This document shows positions 26,915-35,348 of a stretch of DNA of 64,000 nucleotides, one piece after another (positions within the stretch are counted from its first letter, which is position 1; every line of letters begins with the position of its first letter). This DNA comes from Belnapia sp. F-4-1. GTDB taxonomy: Bacteria > Pseudomonadota > Alphaproteobacteria > Acetobacterales > Acetobacteraceae. Location of the stretch: the NCBI RefSeq assembly GCF_000802185.1, contig NZ_KN676113.1, forward strand, positions 2,252,819-2,316,818, read 5' to 3'. The notes under the pieces were generated by a model. It was not told where the DNA came from, did not search any database, and saw only the letters and a program-made list of their open reading frames with translations. A program made the translations under genes and the position numbers.

Positions 26915-27517
26915 ATGAGCTTTGCCACCATCAGTGACACCTACGATTTCTTCCGCGCCTGGCTTGGCGATCCCTTGCGTGTCGCCGCCATTGTGCCCTC
27001 CGGTCGGGCTCTGGCTCAGGCCATTACGGCCGAAATTTCCGCTGACACCGGCCCCGTTATCGAGCTCGGTCCGGGGACCGGCTCCTTCACCCGTGCACTC
27101 ATCCGGCGTGGCGTCCGGGAGGATGACCTCGCCCTCATCGAGTTCGGCTCGGAGTTCGCGTCGTCGCTGCAGCTCCGCTATCCCCGCGCTCACACCATCT
27201 GGATGGACGCTTCCCGCCTCCATGCGGTGCAACTTTTCGGCGGCCGTCCGGCCGGCGCTGTCGTCAGCGGCCTACCCGTCCTTTCGACGCCGATCCGCAA
27301 GGTGATGGGCATCCTGGAAGGCTCCTTTGCAAAGATGCGACCGGGCGGCGCCTTCTACCAGTTCACTTACGGACCGACCTGCCCCATCCCGCGCACGCTG
27401 CTGGATCGTCTTGGCCTGAAGGCGATGCGCGTCGGCGGCACCCTTGCCAATGTGCCGCCGGCCTCAGTCTACCGGATCCGCCAGCGCCAGCCCAGGCGGT
27501 CACGTCTCGTGTGGTGA
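26915..27517 (+). CDS. PmtA-like phospholipid N-methyltransferase
   Basis: This 200-residue class I SAM-dependent methyltransferase has the SAM motif VIELGPGTGSFTRALI (residues ~48-63), then LALIEFGSEFASSLQLRYP and VVSGLPVLS. The opening FFRAWLGDPLRVAAIVPSGR is typical of rhizobial-type PmtA proteins, which methylate phosphatidylethanolamine towards phosphatidylcholine. The ATG at 26915 follows the DedA gene by 13 bp, so they are co-transcribed. The C-terminal few residues run up to an IS-rich junction (RRSRLVW) and may be altered. Related enzymes methylate other membrane lipids, so PE is likely but not certain. Confidence 0.8.
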   Translation: MSFATISDTYDFFRAWLGDPLRVAAIVPSGRALAQAITAEISADTGPVIELGPGTGSFTRALIRRGVREDDLALIEFGSEFASSLQLRYPRAHTIWMDASRLHAVQLFGGRPAGAVVSGLPVLSTPIRKVMGILEGSFAKMRPGGAFYQFTYGPTCPIPRTLLDRLGLKAMRVGGTLANVPPASVYRIRQRQPRRSRLVW

Positions 27518-27725
27518 TATAGGAGTAGCGCTGCGGCTCGAGGCGCGAGAGCTGAATGTATTTCAGCCCGCCGAGAGGTTCCGTCCGCAAGGCAGAATCG
27601 GCAGAGCCGACCAGTCCTCCTGCCAGCGATTGGGCTGGATGGCCGGGCGGGTGGCCCCCTGCGCCGCCGCCCCAGCGGCCAGGAGCGTGGCGAGCGGGGC
27701 AGGGAGGAGATGCCGCGCCGCGCCG
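27500..27725 (-). pseudogene. Alginate-export-like outer membrane protein, frameshifted N-terminal fragment
   Basis: On the minus strand one frame reads a signal-peptide-like PLATLLAAGAAAQG followed by QPNRWQEDWSAL. A neighbouring frame then continues ADSALRTEPLGGLKYIQLSR. The joined reading resembles the start of alginate-export-domain porins (RWDEDWS...ALRTEP...LKYIPL). A one-base indel around 27605 breaks it, no good start codon remains, and it is cut off near 27500 at the methyltransferase end. Confidence 0.45.
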
Positions 27726-27790
27726 GCACCCCGCCAAGTGTCCTGACCGCGAAGTTCCTACGATCACATAGCTGATCGCAGGAAGCGGCG

Positions 27791-28030
27791 GTGGGCAAGC
27801 CTGCGGTGTCGATTGCGTTGAGCGCGGCTGAGCGGTGCGAGCTGGAGTCGCTGGCGCGGGCTCACAAGACGGGCCGGGCAATGGTACGGCGGGCCCGGAT
27901 CGTGCTGGCAGCGGCGGCGGGGCCGGAGAACAAGGCAATCTGCGCCGGGGTCGACGCGGACGCGAACACGGTGGGCGAGTGGCGCCGCCGCTTTGCCGAG
28001 CATCGGCTGAACGGGCTGTTAGCCTACTGG
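27791..28030 (+). pseudogene. IS630-family transposase, N-terminal fragment
   Basis: The plus strand reads VSIALSAAERCELESLARAH, then RRARIVLAAAAGPENKAICA and ANTVGEWRRRFAEHRLNGLL. This is the helix-turn-helix N-terminus of IS630-family transposases. After LNGLL the family sequence ends and the DDE catalytic domain is absent, so this is a truncated remnant. Confidence 0.75.
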
Positions 28031-28173
28031 AACAGAACGGCGGGTGAACCGTCCAGCACCGCTACATAAGCCTTGACGTTGGTCCTCATCAACGATGCTC
28101 CAACTGCCAGTCTGTCCGCCGTGGTGGCCTGACCGCGGCTCAACGCCACCCAGGAGCCCCGGCCGCTCCTACA

Positions 28174-28266
28174 TCACCATACGGGACACGACCCGGCCAT
28201 CGGCAGGCCCAAGTCGGGCTGCTTCAACACCGCCACAAGTTTCTCCACGAGAAATCGCCGTTTCAT
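28174..28266 (-). pseudogene. IS3-family OrfA fragment
   Basis: A 30-codon minus-strand frame reads MKRRFLVEKLVAVLKQPDLG and LPMAGS, matching the start of IS3-family OrfA HTH proteins (MKRxRFTEEQIVAVLKQAExG). It ends prematurely. About 90 bp further upstream on the same strand is a TGTGGTCAAGTGGC sequence that could mark the element's end. Confidence 0.6.
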
Positions 28267-28412
28267 AGCCAATCTCCATATTCAGCATGAGGAATCCGCC
28301 GAGAAATTAACACCAGAGCCGGCCCATTTTCGCCGTGTCACCTCACAGCTCCAGCGGCCACTTGACCACAATAGGAGCCTCATCAGCTCTCGGCTTCGGT
28401 GACGCCGAGATC

Positions 28413-29405
28413 ATGCACCTTCTTACGGATGTGGGGCGGCGCGCGGCTTCTGAATTCGATGCGGCTTCTGCTAGTCTCCCAGCACCCCGTCCCAGCAGGA
28501 TCGCGCCGATCGTCACACGCCTGCCCCCACTCCGTAGCCTCCGCGCCTTCGAGGCCGCCGGGCGTCGCCAGAGCTTCACCGCCGCTGCCGAAGAACTCGG
28601 GGTGACCCCCGGCGCGATCAGCCACCAGATCCGCCACCTGGAAGAATTCCTCGGTGCGCGCCTGTTCGACCGTCAGCACCGCGAGGTGGTGCTGACGCCT
28701 CAGGGCAAGGCCTATCTGCGCTCGATTGGGGAGGCGTTCCGCCGGATCGAGGACGACACGCGTGTGCTCTTCTCCGCGAACGATCCGGCGAGTGTTCGCG
28801 TCTATGCCTCAACGAACCTTGCGATGCGCTGGCTGGTGCCGCGCCTGCCGCGCTTCATCGAGCGCCACCCGTCGATCACCCTGGAGCTCAGCTCCGAGAT
28901 CGGCCCACCCCCTTCGCTGGAGCCCCGGCGCTTCGACGTGGCGGTCACCCATGGCCCGGCGCCCTTGGCGAAGACCGAGCCGACGCGGCTATTCGACGGG
29001 CGGCTGGTGCCGGTGTGCAGTCCCCGCTACCTCGCCGGCCGCGCCCCGATCACGCATCCCGCGCAGCTTGATCCGCTCAGCATGATCCACTCGCGCAAGC
29101 GCAAGGGGGACTGGCGACGCTGGCTGCGGCTTGCGAAGGTGCCGGGTATCGACCCGAGCCAGGGCATCAAGTTCGAGGACATGAACCTGGCCTATATCGC
29201 GACCATCTCCGGTATGGGCGTGATGCTGTTCTTCGCCAACCTGATCGCGGAGGATCTCCGCGCTGGGCGCCTGATCATGTTGTTCGATCTGGCGCTGACG
29301 GATGAGCCGGACTGGCTCCTCTATGCCACGCCCGCGCCGGAGCGAAGTCGGGCGAGCGCGCTGCTGCGCGACTGGCTGGTTGCCGAGGCGCAGCGCGAGC
29401 ACTGA
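28413..29405 (+). CDS. LysR-family transcriptional regulator (GcvA-like)
   Basis: This 330-residue LTTR has its HTH around LRAFEAAGRRQSFTAAAEEL and GVTPGAISHQIRHLEEFLG, as in GcvA-type regulators. The effector domain includes VRVYASTNLAMRWLVPRLPR and VMLFFANLIAEDL. ATG 28413 gives an unusual ~45-residue extension before the HTH (starting MHLLTDVGRRAA). IS debris lies directly upstream, so the native start or promoter may be changed. It converges with the binding-protein gene at 29422 and could control the adjacent oxygenase/deacetylase/transport genes. Confidence 0.85.
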   Translation: MHLLTDVGRRAASEFDAASASLPAPRPSRIAPIVTRLPPLRSLRAFEAAGRRQSFTAAAEELGVTPGAISHQIRHLEEFLGARLFDRQHREVVLTPQGKAYLRSIGEAFRRIEDDTRVLFSANDPASVRVYASTNLAMRWLVPRLPRFIERHPSITLELSSEIGPPPSLEPRRFDVAVTHGPAPLAKTEPTRLFDGRLVPVCSPRYLAGRAPITHPAQLDPLSMIHSRKRKGDWRRWLRLAKVPGIDPSQGIKFEDMNLAYIATISGMGVMLFFANLIAEDLRAGRLIMLFDLALTDEPDWLLYATPAPERSRASALLRDWLVAEAQREH

Positions 29406-29421
29406 ACCCCAGCGCAGCGCC

Positions 29422-31008
29422 TCAGCGCCGGGACATGCTCCAAAAAACCGGGATCGGGAATTCGATTACGCCCCGAAGGTCGGAGCGGTATGCCGCGGGT
29501 GCCGAGAACTGCCCGCCAAGGATGTAGTTCGCGTTGTCATGGAAGGCAGTCTGCAGCTCCCCGGCAAGGCGCGCGCGCTCCTCCTCGCTCCGCGCCGTAG
29601 CGGCCCGGCGGAGGAGATCCGTCTGGCGCGGATCGCAGTACCAGCCCGAGTAGTGCTCGGCGCAGTTATAGGCGACGCCCGGATTGGCGAGGGGGTTCAC
29701 CAGGTCGATGCCATTCCAGATGATGTTGACCATGCTCCAGCCGCCGTTGGTCGTCGGCCCGCGGTTCAGCCGGCGCTGCGCCACCGTCGCATAATCCGAA
29801 GTCGCCAGCTGCACGTTGAAGCCGGCCTTGCGCATCTGATCGACCATGACGAGGCCCATCGAGTTAAGCAGGGCCGAGCTCTCGGAGTGCAGGAAGACCA
29901 CGGGCTCGTTCTTGTAGCCGGCCTCGCGCAGCAGGACGCGGGCCCGCTCAGCGCCGGCGTTGCGGAAGATCTCTGTCCCCGCACTCGACTCGCCCGCCGT
30001 GTTGCACATGTAGAGCGCGTGACACTCGCGGAGGTAGAGATCCTCCGGCAGGCCGAGGCTCGCCATTATGTCGGCCTGGTTCACCGCTAGCTGCGCGGCG
30101 CGGCGGACCTTGGGATTGTCGAAGGGTGGCTGCGCGTGGTTGAGGCTGATAATCGACATGATCTGCCCCGCGCCGCGTGGGTTGGCGATGGTGATGTTGC
30201 GGTTCCGCCGCATCGGTCCGATGAAGTCCGCCGGGATGATCTCAAGATAGTCCACCTCGCCCGCTTGAAGGGCTGCGACGCGCGTCGCCTGGTCCGGCAT
30301 GCTGATAAGGTCCACGCGGTCGAAATGCACGACCTTGCCGCCAGCAAGACCAGAAGCCGGCTCGGCGCGCGGGCGGTAGCGGGGATTGCGGCGGAAGGTG
30401 GCGCGCTCGCCTGGCCGCCAGCTGTTGCGGTCAAACAGGAAGGGGCCGGAGCCGACGACCTCCGGCACGGCGGCGTTCGCAGGCAGGTTGGCAAGCCGCG
30501 CGGGCATCATTACTGGGATGACGTTGCCGGGCTTGCCCAACGCCTCGATCACATAGGCATAGGGTTCGCGCAGCTTCAGCTCAAAGCTCCGCGGGTCCAC
30601 GACCCGCAGCCCTTCCGCCACGCGCATGATCTGCACGCCCAGCGCCTCACGCTGGGCCCAACGGCGGATCGAGGCCACGGCGTCCTCGGCCGTCACAGGC
30701 TTGCCGTCGCTCCATTCCAGCCCGTCGCGCAGATGGAAGGTGTAGGTCAGGCGGTCGTCGCTCACCTCGTAGCGGTCGACCATCTGGGGCTTGTAATTCC
30801 CCTGCTCGTCTATGGCGAAGAGCATGTCATAAACAAGGTAGGAGAAGACGCGAGTCGCGTTGATCGTGGTGACGATCGGGTCTAGCACCTGCAGTTCGGT
30901 GTTCAAGGAGACACGCAGGGTGCGCTCCTCGGCTTGCGCGTTGTGGAGCGCGGCTGACAGGGCAAGCAGTGCAAGGGCGAGTACACGGGCCATCCAGCGC
31001 AGATTCAT
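29422..31008 (-). CDS. Periplasmic oligopeptide-type ABC substrate-binding protein
   Basis: This 528-residue SBP_bac_5 family protein has a signal peptide (MARVLALALLALSAALHNAQAE, cleavage after AQA) and the family core: SLNTELQVLDPIVTT, LVYDMLFAIDEQGNYKPQM, TYTFHLRDGLEWSDGKPVT and VRRAAQLAVNQADI. It binds peptides or other small solutes for an ABC importer, but no permease genes are adjacent; the Opp-type permeases at 46.3-48.5 kb have their own binding protein. ATG 31023 is an alternative start. It lies downstream of the oxygenase on the same strand with a 166-bp gap. Confidence 0.85.
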   Translation of the reverse strand: MNLRWMARVLALALLALSAALHNAQAEERTLRVSLNTELQVLDPIVTTINATRVFSYLVYDMLFAIDEQGNYKPQMVDRYEVSDDRLTYTFHLRDGLEWSDGKPVTAEDAVASIRRWAQREALGVQIMRVAEGLRVVDPRSFELKLREPYAYVIEALGKPGNVIPVMMPARLANLPANAAVPEVVGSGPFLFDRNSWRPGERATFRRNPRYRPRAEPASGLAGGKVVHFDRVDLISMPDQATRVAALQAGEVDYLEIIPADFIGPMRRNRNITIANPRGAGQIMSIISLNHAQPPFDNPKVRRAAQLAVNQADIMASLGLPEDLYLRECHALYMCNTAGESSAGTEIFRNAGAERARVLLREAGYKNEPVVFLHSESSALLNSMGLVMVDQMRKAGFNVQLATSDYATVAQRRLNRGPTTNGGWSMVNIIWNGIDLVNPLANPGVAYNCAEHYSGWYCDPRQTDLLRRAATARSEEERARLAGELQTAFHDNANYILGGQFSAPAAYRSDLRGVIEFPIPVFWSMSRR

Positions 31009-31174
31009 GGCGAGCCTTTCCATTGAACGCGTTCTTCCTTTGTCTGCCGTGTGCAGCGCTCCTAGACGCACCGCTGCGCCCACCTCGTCTCGACCGCGTC
31101 CAGGGCTTCATCCGGCCAGGATGGATGCCCTGGCCTGGTATGTGCAGAGCAGTTCGCGCGTGTGAGCGATCACC

Positions 31175-32146
31175 CTATTCGGCGGCTGCGGCCGGCTCCG
31201 CCTTGCGGAGATGATCATAGTTCTTGCGGCGAAACCAAGCCATGTAATCCCCCATCGTCATGGGGGGAAAGAGCGGCTCCTCGCCCTCCACCCGGCAGGT
31301 GGACAGGCATTCTACCAACGTCTCGGCGTTAGGATGGAAGAAGTAGGGGATCGCGTAGCGCGGTTGGTCGGAGATGTTGAAGGCGCGATGCGGCGTGGAG
31401 AGAAACCGCCCGTTCGTCCAGCGGTGTAGCGTGTCCCCGGTATTGACGATGAAGGTCCCTTCGATCACCGGCGCGTCGATCCATACGCCGTCCCGCCGGC
31501 GGATCTGCAGCCCCGGCACCTTGTTCTGGGCGAGCAGGGTGATGAAGGTGGAGTCAGTGTGCGGCGCGATGCCGAACTGGTTCTCTGCGTACTCCTTTAC
31601 CGGTGGGTAGTGGCTGAGGCGGAGGGAGCTGAAGGGATGGTCGCACTTCGTGTCGAAATATTCCGCCGGCAGGTCCAGTGCGCAGGCGTAGAGCGGCAGC
31701 ATGCGCTGCGCCAGCGCCTCCAGCGCCGCGTAGTAGGCCTGCGTTGTTTCCTTGAAGCCAGGCACGTCCGGCCAGCGGTTGGTCACACCCGGCTGGCCCT
31801 CCCCCTTCACGAAGAAAGCCTCGTTCTCGTTGGGCTTGTTGTTGGCGTTGATGGTGGAGGTGCGCGTGGTGCTGCCGCGCATCGGCAAGTAGCCCTGCAT
31901 CGCGTTGTCCACCTTCAGCTCCATCTTCTTCTCAAGCGGCTGGGCGTGGAAGGCGGCGGCGGCGGCGAAAGTGCGGTCGATCAGTTCCTGCGGAACGCCG
32001 TGATTGCTGATGTAGAGAAAGCCGACTGTCTCGCAGTTCTCGCGGAGCTGGGCGGCGATCCGCTTGAGCGCGCCCTCTTCGCCGGCGAAGTAGGGGCCGA
32101 GATCGACGACGGGGATGTCGGTGCCAGGAGCGTTGCTCTCGGACAT
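31175..32146 (-). CDS. 2-oxoglutarate/Fe(II)-dependent oxygenase (isopenicillin N synthase family)
   Basis: This 323-residue protein has the N-terminal IPNS-type domain IPVVDLGPYFAGEEGALKRI, the ISNHGVP motif, and the double-stranded beta-helix core with FGIAPHTDSTFITLL (first His and Asp ligands). The distal His and the 2OG-binding Arg fall around TPHRAFNISDQPRYAIPYFF, where R-x-S appears altered to FNISD. The family hydroxylates or desaturates small molecules. It is between two deacetylase-like genes and an ABC binding protein, suggesting catabolism of an imported amide or peptide-like compound. Confidence 0.85.
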   Translation of the reverse strand: MSESNAPGTDIPVVDLGPYFAGEEGALKRIAAQLRENCETVGFLYISNHGVPQELIDRTFAAAAAFHAQPLEKKMELKVDNAMQGYLPMRGSTTRTSTINANNKPNENEAFFVKGEGQPGVTNRWPDVPGFKETTQAYYAALEALAQRMLPLYACALDLPAEYFDTKCDHPFSSLRLSHYPPVKEYAENQFGIAPHTDSTFITLLAQNKVPGLQIRRRDGVWIDAPVIEGTFIVNTGDTLHRWTNGRFLSTPHRAFNISDQPRYAIPYFFHPNAETLVECLSTCRVEGEEPLFPPMTMGDYMAWFRRKNYDHLRKAEPAAAAE

Positions 32147-32341
32147 AGGGGGCCTCCCGCGATGAGGCGGGGGCCCATCGCCCTCACGCCGGGGCTCACG
32201 GTCGGAGCAGATGGGCCAAGCGGTCAAACCAGAAGATTTCAGTTATGGCTGAGAGAAATTCACATGAGGGGGATCTTAGGTCCTGTTGGTGCCTGAGCCT
32301 GGGGCTTGAACTGGGCGTTCTCCGGTTTTGCGGAGTGCGGG

Positions 32342-32536
32342 ATGGCGCTCTTGGCCGAGTACAAGGCAGGCATGCTGCGCGACGTCTCGACCGGGCGTTT
32401 TGGGAAGGCGCATGAGGTGGCGGCGGTGATTGACTTCTTCTGCTCGGACGCCGCATCCGACGTCACCGGCGTTGGTCTGCCGGTCGATGGCAGATTTTTG
32501 TGGGGATCGCCGGAGTTGAGTCTGACTTCTAGCTAA
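32342..32536 (+). pseudogene. SDR C-terminal fragment
   Basis: The plus strand reads GRFGKAHEVAAVIDFFCSDA followed by SDVTGVGLPVDGRFL. This is the terminal segment of classical SDRs (GRFGxPEEVAxxxxFLxSDxAxxVTGxxxxVDGG). No cofactor domain or catalytic Tyr-Lys is present upstream. It is a remnant lying between two intact minus-strand genes. Confidence 0.65.
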
Positions 32537-33467
32537 GGCTACCCGGGTAATCCGTCCAGATGCTCGGCTCCAGGTCGAGATGGGTCTCCGCTGGATAGGT
32601 CGACGTCCAATGCGCGATGCATGCCTCGGCCGTCGGGTTCCACAGCGCCGCATGGCCGCCCATCCAGTCCAGGAAATCCTCCAGCATCTTCAGTCGATGC
32701 AGCCAGCCCATATGCTGCGGATGCAGCGTCATGTGGAAGTGGCGACCTCGCCCGTGCTGCGCCTCGAATTCCGTGCGCCAGTTGCGCAGCAGCATGTCGG
32801 GACTTTCGAGGCCAGTGCCTTTGGTCGGGAACATGCAGAAATACTGGTCGTCGAAATGGTAGTAGTAGGGCATTGCGGGCAGCGCGCGCCGGCTGGCGAA
32901 ATCCGCTACCCACCAATGCGGCACGTCATCGGCTTGGCCGTTGCCGTAATAGCGGTAGCCCGCTTCGATCAGCAGGTCGATCGTGTTTGGGCTGATGGTG
33001 CCGCCGGCGAAGTTGTCCATCTGGCGCGACAGCATGAACCATCCAGCCGGCGGCCTGCCGATGGCATCGGCGAGGATGGTCGTGGTGCGGTCGAGCCGGG
33101 CTTTCTCTTCCTCGCGCGAAAGTCCGGAAACATCCTCGTGGCGTAAGGCCTCGGCGGCAATTTCATGACCTTCGGCAAGGATGTCCTTCAACTTTTGGCC
33201 ATAGACTTTCACCATGACCGCAGGCGTTGCGAAAGTGGCGCGCAGTTTATGCCGGCGCAACACGCCAAGCAGGTTGTCGAGCCCTTCCTCGATGGCGAAG
33301 CGCGCGACCGGAGTCGACAGCTCCGCTGCGCGGATGCCGTCGCCGCCGGACGCGAGGCTGAGATCCACCGTGATGCTCACGGCGCAGCGCCTTTCCTCGG
33401 GCCAGCGAAGGTCGGCATCCTCGATGCTGCGCTCGTTCGAGATTGTGTAGCGGTCTTTCCAGGGCAT
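32529..33467 (-). CDS. Polysaccharide-deacetylase-fold hydrolase 1
   Basis: This 312-residue NodB-homology protein belongs to the branch that includes PuuE-type allantoinases and amide hydrolases. Seen: SITVDLSLASGGDG (metal-Asp region), ATFATPAVMVKVYGQKL, GHEIAAEALRHEDVSGLSRE (HExxxH-like metal His region) and HMTLHPQHMGW near the C-terminus. It hydrolyses an amide or N-acyl group; polysaccharide is unlikely given the soluble, signal-less sequence. It follows a second deacetylase-fold gene by 10 bp. Confidence 0.8.
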   Translation of the reverse strand: MPWKDRYTISNERSIEDADLRWPEERRCAVSITVDLSLASGGDGIRAAELSTPVARFAIEEGLDNLLGVLRRHKLRATFATPAVMVKVYGQKLKDILAEGHEIAAEALRHEDVSGLSREEEKARLDRTTTILADAIGRPPAGWFMLSRQMDNFAGGTISPNTIDLLIEAGYRYYGNGQADDVPHWWVADFASRRALPAMPYYYHFDDQYFCMFPTKGTGLESPDMLLRNWRTEFEAQHGRGRHFHMTLHPQHMGWLHRLKMLEDFLDWMGGHAALWNPTAEACIAHWTSTYPAETHLDLEPSIWTDYPGSLS

Positions 33468-33477
33468 GGCGTTCCCC

Positions 33478-34368
33478 TCAGTTCCAGCCGCCAGCGGGCG
33501 GCTGCACCGCGATGCAGTGCCGCGCCACTGCCTCGCAACTAGGGAACCAGACCTCGCCCTTCTCCTTCATCCGCCGGATCAGCCGATCAAGCATCAGGAT
33601 GCGCTGCGCCCGGCCCGAGACGAAGGGATGCAAGCAGATGTTGAGGTAGCCGCCCCCCTGGGCATGCTGCTGTAGGAAGGCCTCCCACCAAAACTCCATC
33701 ACGCGCTCAGGGTCGCTGATGCGTTGCGCGGCGACTGGCGTACCCATCCATGCAAAGGAGTAAAACATCGCGTCGTCGATGGAATAGTGGAACGGCAAGT
33801 TGATCAGGACATTGCTGCCGTCGGGGTCGCGCAGGTAATGCGGTCGGTGGCTGGCCGATCCGTTGGAGCGATAGATATAGCCAAGCTCCCGTAGCAAGCC
33901 ATGGCTATGGCCGCTGCGCGTCCCGACGCCGCGCTTCCCGGTCAGCTTTTCCAGGGCTTCGGTGGAGCGGGTGAGATGGTCGCGTTCCAGCTCCGGCTCC
34001 TTGGGAACGCGGTGCTCCCACATATGGTCGGTGACCTCATGGCCGCTCTTCGCTGCCGCGGCGACGGCTCGCGGGTAGAGCTCACAGATGCGACCCGGCG
34101 TGAATATCGTAGCCTGAACGTCATGGCTGTCGAACAACTCGATCAACCGCCAGATGCCGACCCGCCCGCCAAACTCGCCCTTGGCAAGCTGCATGGACGG
34201 CTCATTCATCAGCCGGCGCAGCAGCATGGCATCGAAATCGGCGGTGAAATTCACCGCTACTCGTGCCTCGCCTGGCCATTTCGGATCGCTGACGGATTCA
34301 TGCCGGGCGAGGTGCCGCTGTGCGGCGGCGTCGATCTCATCCAACTCCGCGTCAGGATTCGCCGCCAT
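33478..34368 (-). CDS. Polysaccharide-deacetylase-fold hydrolase 2
   Basis: This 296-residue paralogue of the downstream gene has VAVNFTADFDAMLL (Asp-rich first motif), VQATIFTPGRICELY, SGHEVTDHMWEHRVPKE (metal His residues), GTRSGHSHGLLRELGY and LNICLHPFVSGRAQR. No signal peptide is seen, so it acts in the cytoplasm. Tandem NodB-fold genes with an oxygenase and transporter suggest successive amide-bond hydrolysis of one substrate. ATG 34368 is preferred over 34422, which lacks family similarity upstream. It diverges from the amidase pseudogene. Confidence 0.8.
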   Translation of the reverse strand: MAANPDAELDEIDAAAQRHLARHESVSDPKWPGEARVAVNFTADFDAMLLRRLMNEPSMQLAKGEFGGRVGIWRLIELFDSHDVQATIFTPGRICELYPRAVAAAAKSGHEVTDHMWEHRVPKEPELERDHLTRSTEALEKLTGKRGVGTRSGHSHGLLRELGYIYRSNGSASHRPHYLRDPDGSNVLINLPFHYSIDDAMFYSFAWMGTPVAAQRISDPERVMEFWWEAFLQQHAQGGGYLNICLHPFVSGRAQRILMLDRLIRRMKEKGEVWFPSCEAVARHCIAVQPPAGGWN

Positions 34369-34483
34369 GGCCGCTTCCCATTCGAGGTTTCGCGGGGATG
34401 CTCCGTCACCAGGGCAGGACATGCAAGAGGGCCCGCCGGGGCCAGCGCGCCGTTCGTTGTGGCCAACGGGAGGATGCTTCGAT

Positions 34484-35054
34484 ATGCAGAACTACTCGCC
34501 GAAGGATTTTCGTGCGCTGACCTGGCACGACGCCACGCCAGCCTTTGCAGGCGGCACGGACACGCCGCGCGCTTATTTGGAGCGTTGCCTGGAGACCATT
34601 GCTCAGCGGGAGCCTGTGGTGCAGGCTTGGGTCGTAATGAACGAAACCGGCGCACGCGAGGCGGCCGATGCCAGCACGGCGCGCTGGAAGGCCGGGCGGC
34701 AACTGCCCCTCATCGATGGCATGCCGCTCGGCATCAAGGACTTGCTCGAGACGCGGGACATGCCGACCCAGATGGGCTGCAAGGCCTATGAAGGCAATTT
34801 CCCGAAACGCGACAATCCAGCGCGAGGAGATCCGCGCACGGCATGCGGCGCTCGCGCCGCTCGTGGATGCCGTCATCGCGTCTGCCTCGCCCGGCGTGGC
34901 GCCGTTCTGGACGCCAGATGAATCGGGTCAGCCGCTGGCGAAGGGCCCGACGGGCGATGCAGTCTACAACACGCCGAGCTCTGCGCTAGACGCGCCCGTA
35001 GTCACCTCACCAATGACGGCTATTGGCGGCATGCCTATGGGCGTCCAGCTTTAG
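34484..35054 (+). pseudogene. Amidase, internally deleted and frameshifted
   Basis: The first ~110 residues are a normal amidase-signature N-terminus (SPKDFRALTWHDATPAFAGG, YLERCLETIAQREPVVQAWV, PLIDGMPLGIKDLLETRDMP). The frame then breaks, and another frame supplies the family's C-terminus (LAPLVDAVIASASPGVAPFW, PVVTSPMTAIGGMPMGVQL). The central catalytic core with the Gly/Ser-rich signature is gone. It once belonged with the two deacetylase-fold genes divergent from it. Confidence 0.8.
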
Positions 35055-35348
35055 GCCAACCTCATTCCGACGCGGCGGTAGCTGCAATCGCTCGTTGGAT
35101 GGTCTAAGCCGTTGAGCCGGCGGTTGTTTGATCATACTTCGTCATGCGCGGAGAATGCTGAGACGCCACTGGCGATGAAGCTTTACAGCTGTGACCTACA
35201 TTCCGTCCGCCGCAATCCGCCCTCATTATCCGATCGGCCGGCACGTCGACTGGCTTCGAAACCGGATGAGCGCCTGTTCTGCCGCTTGTCCCCATCGCCG
35301 CCGTCACCGAGTTGATCTGAATGAGTCCCCTAAATAAACCATGTCGCA
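35055..35348. other. Spacer without recognisable gene
   Basis: About 290 bp between the amidase remnant and the glycosyltransferase stop. Short open frames occur on both strands but none shows protein-family features. Confidence 0.4.
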
